Below are positions 1 through 11,768 of a DNA stretch of 64,000 nucleotides, one piece after another. Position numbers and translations under genes: made by a program. The notes under the pieces were generated by a model. That model was not told the origin of the DNA and searched no databases. It saw only the letters and a program-made list of their open reading frames with translations. The number at the start of each line of letters is the position of its first letter. The first letter of the stretch is position 1. Source of the DNA: Aptenodytes patagonicus (Eukaryota > Chordata > Aves > Sphenisciformes > Spheniscidae); the NCBI RefSeq assembly GCF_965638725.1, contig NC_134950.1, positions 163,160,853 to 163,224,852 of the forward strand. The letters run 5' to 3'.

Positions 1-2832
1 GCTGACAGGAAGATCAGCCAGAGGAAAAAAAAGGCTTACCAGTTCTACCTGGTCAACTTTTTCACAACTTTAAGTGGGAAGGTTGTTCTGCAAAGGGCAG
101 GAAATTAAGCTTTTTATCCTTTGATCCTCTGTTTTGAGCATTTCTGCCAGTGAAGTGAGATCCAAGTGAGTAGCCATGGCAGAAAGATGGCATGATACGA
201 TGGCTCTGAGACCCCCAAACTCTGTATTTTGTGTTGCAATACTGCTTTCAGGCTAGGCCAGGCCAGGCCAGAAAAGAAAACTCATTGCATAAGTGATCCA
301 GGTATTGTGAACTCGGCTTTAGGTGGAAGTGAAATCAAACTTGGGCATCCTGTGAGCTGTGCAGAGATGGCAAACAGATCTTCCTCCTTTGCTGGGAAGG
401 TATGTCGGGAAGAATCACTGCAGAGGGGGTTTCGGCACTTCACTGATATGTTCGCGATTTTTCTTGGGAGGAAAGCATTCAGAACTTGTTCAAGTATTTA
501 ATTTTTTTGTCAGATATTCCCTTGCAGGACTCTTAACATCAAAAGAATCACCATTAGAAGTTAGGGTTGCTACAACCACTGCATACGTTACACCATAAAA
601 TAATGCAACTTTACCCTAACTCTGTCCCTTGCCCATTTCTGCTCACGTTGTTGTTATTTTTCCCCCGGTGTCAGAGTAGCTGAAAGGGTTCAGTGGGAGA
701 CGGCTGCTGAATAAAGGAATAAATCCAGGAAGGTTGTTACAGGGATGACTGAAGACTGGCTTCTCCGGGGAGGAAAGTCAAGGTCGCCGGCACCGTGCTG
801 TGCACTGACTGTGCTAGTGGTACGGCACATGCTTGGGGGTGGTTTTTTCTAGGGTGGAATAAACCTCATTGGAAGTGAGATGTTTAATCAGCACCTTTAA
901 TGCGAGACAGTGTTACAGACGATTAAGCAGGAGCTTGTACTCATAAAAGCAAATGTGAAATTATTCAGGAGTGCCAGCAATTTGGGAGGAGATTTGCAGA
1001 GCGTGGTATTGGAAGGAGCATGAGTGGGTGATGAGAAGCAGTGCAGGTAGCAAAGAAAGCTTTAATGTCCCCTGCGATCCCGTGTGCCTTTGAGATTGAG
1101 GTCTGGGACCAGGTGCTGGCTGAACGGGAAGCAATGAAATTCTTTGTGGTTGCTGGTTCACTCCTATGCTCAGCAAAGCAGTGCTCTGGATGCCTCTGTG
1201 CACAAACACAGTGACGTCAAGGATCGATGGCTGTGCCTCTCCTTCTGCCTTGCAACCGGAACACCTTGCAGGACCCCTAATTTATATATCACTAAAATAA
1301 AAAGAGGTGATGGGTAAGACAGCAGAGGTAGCCAGCTTTTTAAGGAGAATTGTGAGCTGGCCAAGGCAGAGCATGAAATAGAAAGGGTCACAAACCTGGA
1401 CGTGGCAAAAAGGATTTAAAACTCAGAGACTTTGCCAAGGGAGATAAAACCAGATCTCTGTCAAGAGGTGTCAGTTTTCCTGGAAATACTAAAAAGCCAG
1501 ACAGCATCTTTCTGTGAATAGCAACTGCTGAACAACTGCACGTGTTGGAGGCCCATCTGCAAATCTCCCTTTTTGGAACAGCGAACCAGCTCAAAAAAAA
1601 TGACCCACAACCTGCTATAGAAATTCTCTCATGAAATAGTGGAAAGCAGAGAAATATTGGCTGACCTGGGATTTGCTGACAGATGTGAAGGGCAGCACAG
1701 AAGGCAAAAATTCATCACCAGAAAGGACTCAGTGTGAGCAAAAAGCTTGGCGATGCAGTTGTGCCAGTTGGTGTAATTGGTAGAGATGTGACATTTACAG
1801 CAGTTCTGTGGAGCTGGAGAAGACTTTGGGTTGGAAAGGACCTCCAGCAATCAGAAATCGGGTCAGGTTTCCTACAGCCTCTCCCCATTCCCATTCGGAC
1901 AACACGGGATCTCACAGAGTTTGGGGGAAACACAGCAAGAGGAGCTTCTTTCCATTTTCTTATTTTGGCTTTTGTTAGAAGGCAAGTGGTTGGTAGAGCG
2001 TGAGCTCCCTGTACAGCTGGGTTTAATATGCGTGAGGACAAAAGCAATCCTAAGCTGGCTCATGACATTACTGAATGCTTAGAAAAAGTCATAAATCCAG
2101 TCTGCAATACCAGGGAAATTAGTGATTATGGAAAAAATAAGGGAAGCAGTTCAGTTAACTGCAGGCACAGTGGAAAAATTGGCAAGAAAAAGGACTACCA
2201 CAAATACAAGGCTACCCAGGATAAATTAGTTTAAAATTGAAATTACCCTCCATTCTGTGAAACAGGGACACTGAAATGAAGAAGCTAATGTTGGAGGTAG
2301 AAATATCACCTCTCCACGTCTGGTTCCCATCTGGGTGGGTTAACAACAACAACAGGAATTTGGCTCCTTTCATAGTCAGATGTGTGACGGGAATGACGTG
2401 CTGGATCCCAGACAAGCCATCTCTGAGATGAGACGAGCTGTGGAGGTCAGCGAATGGATCCAATGGGCAGCCACCTCTGTGGTGTCCACAGGTGAGGTGA
2501 GGGGATGGGGGCTACTGCCCCAAAAGAGGTGGAGATGGGGCTGGGGGCATTCAAGCGAGGAGTCTGGCTCTGCTGAATGGCTGAGGATGTCTTTGGGGGG
2601 GGGATTTTATTCAGGCAGATATGGGGGGATCTGAGAGATGCCCTGCAGGTTTGTCTGTGGCATTTGCATTTTGAGATGTGGCCTGGCTGGTTTGCAGGGA
2701 AGAAGTTTTCCTCAGAAGAAGCTGCATCAGCCTGAAGCTGCATTTTGGGGAAGGGAAGATGTGTTTGAATCTGTCCATACGCGAGTGAGGCAGGGCAGAG
2801 CCTTCTGTGTGGGCTGAATGTCCATGACATTG
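1..2832. other. Intergenic DNA, no gene recognised
   Basis: This stretch lies on the 3' side of HTR5A. Reading frames are short on both strands and resemble no family I know. Near 1828-1850 there is a short stretch resembling the reverse complement of a CR1 3' end, too short to call. A G run sits near 2595-2603. Nothing else is supported. Confidence 0.6.
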
Positions 2833-3264
2833 GCTGGTGAGGGGTCTGGAGAACAAGTCTTATGAGGAGCGGCTGAGGGAACTGGGGTTGTTTAGCCTGC
2901 AGAAAAGGAGGCTGAGGGGAGACCTCATCGCTCTCTACAACTACCTGAAAGGAGGTTGTAGCGAGGTGGGGGTCGGTCTCTTCTCCCAAGTAACTAGCGA
3001 TAGGACGAGAGGAAATGGCCTCAAGTTGCGCCAGGGGAGGTCTAGATTGGACGTGAGGAAAAATTTCTTTACTGAAAGAGTGGTTAAACATTGGAACAGG
3101 CTGCCCAGGGACGTGGTTGAGTCCCCATCCCTGGAGGTATTTAAAAGACGTGTAGATGAGGCGCTTAGGGACATGGTTTAGTGGGCATGGTGGTGTTGGG
3201 TTGATGGTTGGACTCGATGATCTTAGAGGTCTTTTCCAACCTTAATGACTCTATGATTCTATGA
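2833..3264 (+). mobile_element. CR1 non-LTR retrotransposon, 3'-end fragment
   Basis: This is a 5'-truncated CR1 copy of about 430 bp. The open frame at 2837-3181 encodes the last roughly 110 residues of the CR1 ORF2 protein, downstream of the reverse transcriptase core, with the recognisable blocks [14 protein letters not shown] and [15 protein letters not shown]. The stop at 3179-3181 is followed by the CR1 3' UTR with its TTGGACTCGATGATCTTAGA hairpin region, then octamer tail copies ending near 3264. It is very close to the 3' end of the element at 60.7-63.0 kb, so both belong to one subfamily. 5' truncation is normal for target-primed reverse transcription. It has no coding capacity of its own. 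Confidence 0.93.
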
Positions 3265-6200
3265 CAAATGGCAGGTGGGAGAGCAGAGACTGTGAGCCCT
3301 GAATGTTGGCTAGCAGGTGAACTCAGGCTGGTGGGAGAAGAAATGGGATGAGGATGAAGCTGAGCTCCCAATGTTACCATTAAGTGCTGCTGAAGTGCTG
3401 TCCAGCACTTGTTAAGGATCCTCAGTAGATGGTCCAAGAGGCATTTCGATCAGGAATTGGGAGATGCTCTCCTGCTCTAATGGGGATACAACTTTGTTCG
3501 ATACAAGTTGTACTGCACTGGTTCAGCCAAAAAATGATACTGGGGAGAAACAGATGGCAGCAAACAAAATTAAGTCACTTTTAAAATTCTTATCCATTAG
3601 CACAGACATATGGCTCCCTGCAGACTGCAGCAGGTTTGATTTTGGTTTTTCTGTATTAGATTTTCAACATTGCAAATAGAAGTGAATCCAGAGGATGGGG
3701 GGAAATCTCCCTTTGGAGCAGAACAAAGCCTGCAGCACCTTGAAATGATGGCTTTCAGCCCGTGCATTGTTCCTGGCACATTTGGGAAGCTCATGGAGAA
3801 AGCATTACACAGCATGCCTATTGAATTTCAAATAAATATAAAGCACCTAAATCCCTCTCAATTTATTCATTGAAAATATCTTCTACCTTTTCTGCATATT
3901 GAATGCACTACAAAATCTAGTTATATAAACGCTAGTTGGAAGTAACTGGATTTGCCTGTTGGATGCTTTGATGTGCAGGATTTGAACGCTTTGGAGGGGA
4001 TTGAATAAGTGTCTCAACATGCAAAAGCAGCACAGATACACCTGAAAGAATAAACTGAGAGGCAATGCAAATAGAAATTCTGATAAAGAGATAACAGTGA
4101 CACCAGGAGAGTCACAGATACAATAGGTAAAATCCAAAAGCGTTCCCAAAAGTGAAGAATTGAGCTTAAAGGGCAGCTATTTTCTAAATGACCACTGTCT
4201 GCTTGTTTTAACAAATGAGACTCTTACTCCCTTGATTGATTTCAGCTGTAATGAGCATTTTTCATCCTGATCAATTTGTATATTGTGTCCCTAGTTCTTG
4301 AAAGGCCATGTGTCCATGCTCTCTTTGAGTGGGCTTGATTCTTGCAACCGGACACATGCAAACATTCACAGTTGAAAATATCCTCCACCTCTTCACTGGC
4401 TATAAGCTTGAAATTTGGCTTGTTGTCTGAAATTAAATTTTGCTCCTTTTTAATGAATCCTTCACTTGTCTGAAAACAGTTGAATTTGGAATCCCGAGGT
4501 TCAGACAAACACCCATCCGCACATCACCAGGCATGCGTACGTATGGCTGTTTTATATTATTTATAAACGTCAATAACATGGAAGTGCTTTCTAAACAGCA
4601 TAGCGTTCTTGCCGTGAAGAGCTCACACACCAGTTGGGCAATGTTGTATGGAAGCAGTAATGGGCATTACCATATATCTTGTTCTGAGGTTTATGTACTT
4701 TCCACGGCTTTCAAGGCAGCCCTCCTGTTAAAAAAGGATTTGGGGAATGAATATGTGCTAGAAGAGTAATTTAGAAGAGACGAGTTAAATGCTGCACTGG
4801 GTTTCCAAACTGGCGGGATTATTCTGAGGCAGTACTTCATATGACAGGTTTAAAAAGTATTATTTAAAATGTATTTGGTTAAAATTATGGATATTCAGTA
4901 CTATGAAACACCCCCCAGAAAATTTGATCCAAGTTTTTTCGTAAAAGCTTTTCACATAATAGGCAGAGCATGCCTCAGTATCTTCAATAGCTGATTTTAA
5001 ATTGCCTGCAAACTATGAACAGGGGGGATACAGCATGTGAAAACCCACACACTCCTTACTACAGAGGATTTCAATCCTTTTCTGTCGAAAGATAGCTGCT
5101 ACTATGAGCAGTTCTGGACAAGAAATTACAGCCCTGAAGCAAGAAGTGGGATACAAGGACGAGTTGAGTGAAATGTGTAGAGTGATCTCACTTTGTGATA
5201 TTGATCCAAACTCTCCAAAATATTTTATGAGGACCGACTGAACTTGTTAAAGGGGTTGCCACAGATGTACATGGGCTATTTCACGTGCGTGGGGGAGATG
5301 GTCTCAGGCAGTCTCCTCTTGCAATGATATGACTCTCATTCACCAGGTAGGTTAGAAGAGTGTAAGCAATATGTACCCTTTCTATGTTGTATGCTATTTG
5401 TAAACATGAATAGAGCTTAGATACAAAAAAAAAAAGCACGTAAGAAAACTGATAGTGCCACCATATGCCTCACTGGCCTAGGGTTTGTGTACAAATGACT
5501 GCACGTGGACTGAAAATATATGAGCAAGCCAGTATGAAAACTCAGAAATTGCAGGTGTGTGCAGATTTCATAGCCATTAGAGCCAGGCAATAAGCACGCA
5601 GGGCCACAACCTCGGTCTGCAAGGCTCCTGCCAGCCACTCTTCTGCCTTCCTGCTGGTGTAGCAAGAGCTGCTGCATCCTGGGGTTTCCCCTGGAGAATT
5701 ACCCTGCGGAGCAGGAGGCAAGGCTGTCTGGCACATCTTCTGCAGACGTGGGAGCTGAACCCCACTGGCCTCGATGGTGTTTGTAGCACACAAGCACGTG
5801 CCGTGCAACCTCGTGTGAAATCAGCCCTTTCCCGCAGCGAGCACAGAAGCCGGTTTCCCTTCTGGGAAGGAGGCGGAGGGAACATACTGCTGCCTTGATC
5901 TGAGAAAAGAGCTCAGCCAATGTGCTGTAAATTGCTTCGTGCTGCTCTTACTCTGCACATTTCTCATCGCGAAAGGAGACATAATGAACCTGTTTAAAAA
6001 AAGATGAGTGTTTAGGAGAATGGGAAGTGGGAATTGCTTCTCTCCCTCCTCAGACGACAAATTTGATTGTTAGTGTGAGAAAGTCTGTTTTGTAAAAGCA
6101 GAGTGCAGCTGAGAAACATCAAACAACTTGAAAGGCAACAGATTTCTCTGAAGGGCCTTTCCTACCTCTGCCGGCATTGGGGTTTGGACTGAAAACCCCA

Positions 6201-6775
6201 GCACTGGCAAGCACTCTGCTCCAGTTTGGACTGCTTGGTCATGTTTGTATTAAAACTGATTTGTTTACCCATTTTTCTTTTTTTAAATTTTTTTTTACAT
6301 GAATCTGATAAAATCACAGTAAATGTTACGGCCCCAGAATTGCCGGTGTGTGATGTTGGGAATCGCTGCTATGAAAAGGCAAAGCAGTGGGGTGGGAGCA
6401 GCCGGGTGCAGATCTCGGTACGCTCTACAATCAGGAGGGACGCCTATTCCCAGGCAGTCCTGTAAGGAAGCAGGCTGGTGAAAACAAAACACGTGCTATG
6501 TTTTGCCGCTGTGCCAGTCCTAAAGACAGCACCAAGGACATGGGGCATGCCGCCTCAGGCTAAACCTCCACGGACAAGCTCTGCCCAGCCCTGGGCGCAG
6601 TCTGATGCAGCAGAGAGAAACCAGTTTGTGTCCTGGCTCGAGTTGAGAAGCCAGCCGCCCCATCCGACAGCCAGGACATGTGTCCAAGAGAGGAGCCATC
6701 TGACCCAGCAGGGCCAATCTGTAGGCAAGTTTGATGAAGAAAATTTTAGTGCATAAAGTCCTTCAACTCTCTATA
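3265..6775. other. Intergenic DNA, no gene recognised
   Basis: AT-rich unique sequence. Only short, unrelated reading frames are present, and there is no splice-flanked conserved peptide, RNA gene or transposon that I can recognise. A short A run lies at about 5424-5435. Confidence 0.55.
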
Positions 6776-6855
6776 GAACAGAACAGAACAGAACAGAAGA
6801 GAACAGAATAGAATAGAATAGAATAGAATAGAATAGAATAGAATAGAATAGAATA
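6776..6855. repeat. (GAACA/GAATA)n pentanucleotide microsatellite
   Basis: About 80 bp of tandem pentamers, first GAACA units with one GAAGA-type interruption, then roughly nine GAATA units. It directly abuts the 3' end of the minus-strand CR1 at 6856 onward, so it most likely grew from the ATTC-rich tail of that element. Confidence 0.95.
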
Positions 6856-7066
6856 TTTCAGTTGGAAGACACCTACAATGATCGTCTAGTCCAACTGCCT
6901 GACCACTTGAGGGCTGACCAAAAGTTAAAGCATGTTGTTAAGGGCATTGTCCAAATGCCTCTTAAGCACCGACAGGCTTGGGGCATCGGTCACCTCTTTA
7001 GGAAGCCTGTTCGAGTGTTTGACCACCCTCGCTGTAAAGAAATGCTTCCTGATGTCCAGTCTACTG
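6856..7066 (-). mobile_element. CR1 3'-end fragment, minus strand
   Basis: Read on the minus strand this is the last about 210 bp of a CR1. It covers the stretch encoding the C-terminal residues of ORF2 (the block for a GCC/CGG-rich 'LPSEVVESP'-like motif, diverged) and then the 3' UTR ending in the TTGGACTAGA-type sequence near 6885-6900. It is clearly more diverged than the copies at 2.8 kb and 60.7 kb, so it is an older insertion. The inner edge near 7066 is approximate. Confidence 0.85.
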
Positions 7067-10000
7067 TACTTCTCAGTATCCACAGCAAAAGCTCATACAT
7101 TTCACAGGAGTGTAAGTTATGAACCGATGTCCCCTCTCCTGCATCGGTACTCTGCCCCTTTTTCCTCTTCATCCTCTGCAGACTTTTTACTCTGGAGACA
7201 GCCATCCCCAATTAATGCACTTGCATAACTGCAAGGATGCTGGTTTCTTCACAGGGACCTGGAGATAGCCTTACCATTTATCTAAAACGTTTCAGTGGTG
7301 GTCAGAAAGGTCAGATTAAAAAAAGAAAAAACAGAGCTTTTGAAATGTTCCTTACCTCCAATATTGTTACCAAATGGTACTGAGCCTAGTTCAGAGTGCT
7401 GAGGAGCAGGTCTGTAGCTGGCGTCACCCAGCTGTCTTTGGGTGGTCCAGACTGACTTTCTGTCTAAGGTGACTTGCTTGAGTATTTAATTAAATGACTT
7501 GGTGTTTTAATTTCAGTCTGATTAGCAACATTCTATGCCTCAAATTGTTGCTTATTGCTGTTAATTTTAGACTATGATATTCAAGAAAGAAGAAAATTTT
7601 ATCACTAATAACTATTACTGTAATAATAATATTACTTTACTCTAGAATATCGCTTTGGTATGTAATTTTTCTGAAATGTGTTTTGGAATCAGAATGCATT
7701 ACAAAATGCAAACGCGTTCATTTGGAGGCAAAATAATTGTAAGTGTATTCAGAAAGATAGTGTAGACAGGCTGATGGATCTCCTAAATGGAAAACTCTCT
7801 TCTTGCTGAAGACTTTACACTGGAACAGGAAAGGAGACATGGAAACACAGATTAAAACAGCAACTCATTGCTTAACTGAAGAAAGCCATTCTTTTGCAGA
7901 GATAATGTACAAATAAGAAACTTCTCAATATTTGATGTCTCTGTTTTCATTGGTGCTTCTTAGGCATCAGCTGAGAGCCACAGTGATCACTTCATGTCTG
8001 CAGTATAGGGAAAAAATGCAAGGAAAATGCCAAGAAATTATGTTCTAGACTCTTTATTATTTTTAAAGGTAATTAGAAGTCTGTACCTGGACTGGTTTAT
8101 GTGTGATAATGACCTAAGTGAATGCTGCTGAATATTTCCAGACAGGCCTATAAATCTGCAAAGTTCATGCTTCTTCAGGGAAGGTTTGGAAACATAGCAC
8201 ACATTCATCTTGACTTTATTTCTCATTTAAACAAGAATAACTATTTCAGACCAAGATACTCTCCTGCTCTCACATAAAATTTAAACTCAGCTTCTGGTTC
8301 CTTTTACAGTGTGTGTAACTTATCTAATATGCTGATGAATGAGAGATATTTATCATTTTTATCTCTTCTCTAACTGGGGTAACAACCTCTGACAGACTAA
8401 ACCAGCCATCTACACTCCCCATGCAGGTAAAATGATGGCCACCAGCCAGGTCTCCAGGCACGTCCCCAGTGACCAGGCAGGTCCGCGACCAAGCCGGGAA
8501 GTTGAGGGTCAGCAGTGGAGGATACCCATGGTTGGAGATGAAGCTGCAGAGCCTGTGTCCCTCACCCGGCCCCTGGCTGGGGAAAAGCTCAGGGTTTCCA
8601 AATGCAAAGACTCACCTCGTGGATGGGTCTGCCCACACAAACTCATGTTTTCTGGTGTTTTCCAGATTTGTATCTACTGTTAAGGCCAATTCTTCAGCTA
8701 CTCCATCTGGACAGTAGCTCTTCCAAAGAGTAGTGGAAGAAATTGTTCCTGTTTTCCACACTTTTTTTTCCTCTTTCATTAGTTTTATCTTTAGAGTGCT
8801 TCTGAGTGCATTTTTATTTCCTTCATGGCCAGAGAAGAGCCCACGACTGCAGAGCTCCAGAAGCATCTCAGATACAACTCCTTGATCATGGATTCAGTCC
8901 AGGTATCAGGAAGTAACTAAGGGGAAAAAAGGTGGTCCCTGTTACCTCAATGGATAGTTTATCTTTTTTTTTTTGGTAAATCACCTATTAGCAGTGAGCT
9001 AACATGCCAGTTTTCATCCGTATCCCAGGCAGTAGCTGACTCTATCGCGGCGCTTTGGCTTAACACAACCCGACAGGCGTCCTTTCGGGTGATTTGTGGG
9101 AAGTGCAGCCAAGGTTTAGTGATTAATTGTTCTAAACGGAGAGTGAGCTGTAAAAAAGTTTTCTTGGCTCCTGCTCAGCAATGAGCATTCCCAAATTTTT
9201 GAGTTGGACTTTTTTTGGTAATTTTCTTAACTGTAGCTAAATTTTAGCAGCAATCTGAATGAATTCTGACATTTGGATTTAGATTAGTATCACCTCTGCA
9301 GCTTTCATACTAGGACGATGAACAGTTCGTGGACCACTGAGGGTTTGCTCTGGGCCTTGAAGATGTGTTTTGGGGGCAGGTAAGATCCTGGCAGTCTTCA
9401 GGTCTTTAATACTCCATCTCTCTGTAACAGCCCCAGGCACTGCCCAAATCCAAACATCAGTGTAACGCAGGCTTCTCCTACCATTAACACGCCTCTGGGC
9501 ACTTGTTCACTCTGGGATGTCTCACTGCAGTTTTCCCAGTGCATATCATCGACCATTTGGGTCAAGCAAGTGGTTTATTGCAGGTTTTTTTGGATTAGCA
9601 GGCTAGGAGTCCAAGGCTGCATTAACGTTAATGTGAGCATCTCCCAGATTCAGTCTTCGGGGCAGTAATTTTTAAACCTAAGGAAGAGTGAGCATCGAAG
9701 CCAGTAGTATTTGAGGGAACTAAAATCAGTACACAAGCAGAAGCTGGAGAAATAATCCCAGATCTCTGAGTGACTATTGGGATCATCCCACAAGACCCCC
9801 TTTCATTGTAATTTCTGTAGGTTTTCACCCTGTGTTTCTTTCACCGGCCTCAGCCCTTCCGCCTCTCCTGGTCTGAATCTTTTAGAAAAAGCAGTTATTT
9901 GCTTCCAAGTAAGGGTAAACTGCTTGCTTAGCTCTTCCAACAGTTAACTGCCCTCGCAAAATTTGGCTTCTTCGTATGTGGCTGAATTTCATTTCAGTCC

Positions 10001-11566
10001 CTCTTGAGGAGGGTCCCTATTGTCAGAGTCTCCGTGTGAGAGAGGAAACAGGAGGATGTAAAGCAGGCAGTGGGGGAAGCTCTGATCTGTGGTTTGCTAC
10101 AGGAAAGTGATGGCAAAAGCCTCATGAAGCTCCACAGTGATCCTCGGGGACCTTGTACTGAGAGAAGGTGATTTTTTTCCTCTACCAACCTCATCTCTTG
10201 ACATGCAAACAGGGCTCCCAAATCGCAGGACAGCAGTGAACTGGCTGTTCAAACCCGGATCTTCTGGCTTGCACATAACCATGGGTGACACACGAGGGAG
10301 GGCAATACAGATACTCGAGGAGGCAGGGAACGTGTTGCTCCATGGTACTACACTTAACCATTACTTGCTGGGAGGAAACTGTGAATTAAGTGATTCCACT
10401 TAGTCTAATTCGAGGAGGTATAACCAGCTCAACACAGCCACAACGGAGCACGTGCTGTGGTATGTCTCCATACATACCAAGACTTCAGCTTGTTTCCCAC
10501 TGAAACCCAGCACCAGCCCAGAGCAGCAACACGGCTAAATTCAGCACTGAACACTGAACTCAGATTCTTAACTAAAACTGCTGCAAACTCTCTTAGCCTC
10601 TCAAAATTTTCTCCTAAGAAAATCTCTTCTTGTGAGCCTACTAAGCTATGGTGACTTGCTTTTCAGTTCAGCCTGAAGGTGATGTAATGAAGGTCCTTGC
10701 ACGAGAAATATCTATAGTTGCTTTACTTGCTGCACGCTGCTCTGGTCTGACTGGCCACAGGGGGCTGTTTTCTTGTCCCAGCACTTTTCCAGTTGGACTC
10801 ACAGAATGGCAGGAGAGGTTTTTTGCTCCTGTTTCTCTGAAATCTGTAGAATGTTTTGAGATTTCAGAGAAGTTAAAGAAATTCAACGGGGTGTTTCCTT
10901 TTTAGGATGCTTTGAAAATATGAGCACAATTGTTCAAGTCCCTCCACATTCTGTATTCGCTGCTTCATCCTTTGCTGCTTTTTGGCAGTCTAAATACTGG
11001 GCTCAGAACAACTTGCTAGTGCTCCTGTCACTGCTGTCTACATTTTTCTTTCTGCTGATTTAGCCTCGGAAACCAGTGGACCATTCAAGCAGCTCTGACT
11101 ACATTTTCTCTTTGACTTCTCACGTCAGAGCCCTTTGGGGTTTGCAGCCAAGAGCTGGAAAGACCGGCACAGCGCCTGACCAATACTCTTGCCTCTCCTC
11201 CACCATTCCCTTTGACCATGCTGCAGGGCTACCTATGGAGCTGTGCCCCCTCGCAATGTGTATGTGGGTCTAAAACAAACATTTCCAAGCCTGGATGAGA
11301 AGCTCCTACTTCTTTAAGCATTCAGGTCCTCTGGCATTAGGACTTACTCCCTGTGTGTCCAGTGTTTATTTCTGAATTACGAGTAGGACCATGCTCCACC
11401 AGGTCTATGGGTGGATGAGCGCCCAAGCTGGGATCACCCACTCACAGGTTATTTCCATCCCACAAAACCACCACTTCCCCGCGCTGGGATGGCTTCACTG
11501 CTCTCCGCTCTGCTTGGAGGGGCAAGTCCTTGTCAACCTTTACAGCTTCCCTCTTTCTTCTGCCCA

Positions 11567-11579
11567 CCCCCCCCCCCCC
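11567..11579. repeat. C homopolymer
   Basis: An uninterrupted run of 13 C, broken only at its left edge by a single A. Confidence 0.9.
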
Positions 11580-11719
11580 TTTGTCCTTTTTCCCACTTTT
11601 AAAGGCATTTTGGATGAGTGGGTTTAAAAAGAATGTATATAATAAAATGTAGAATGATGACCCCAGAACAGCCCATGGAGTAGGAGGGTGGAACCAGCTG
11701 TGCTCAGAGCTCTTCTTGT

Positions 11720-11768
11720 TTGTTTTTTGGGGTTTTTTTTGTGTGTGTGTGGTTGTTTTTTTTTTTAA
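11720..11768. repeat. T-rich and (GT)n low-complexity tract
   Basis: Runs of T flank a short (GT)n block. This is ordinary microsatellite material. Confidence 0.85.

Noticed and set aside
1825..1855. GGGTTGGAAAGGACCTCC, like the reverse complement of a CR1 3' end
   Set aside because: Only about 20 bp match and no further CR1 sequence follows. It could be a tiny remnant, but chance cannot be ruled out.
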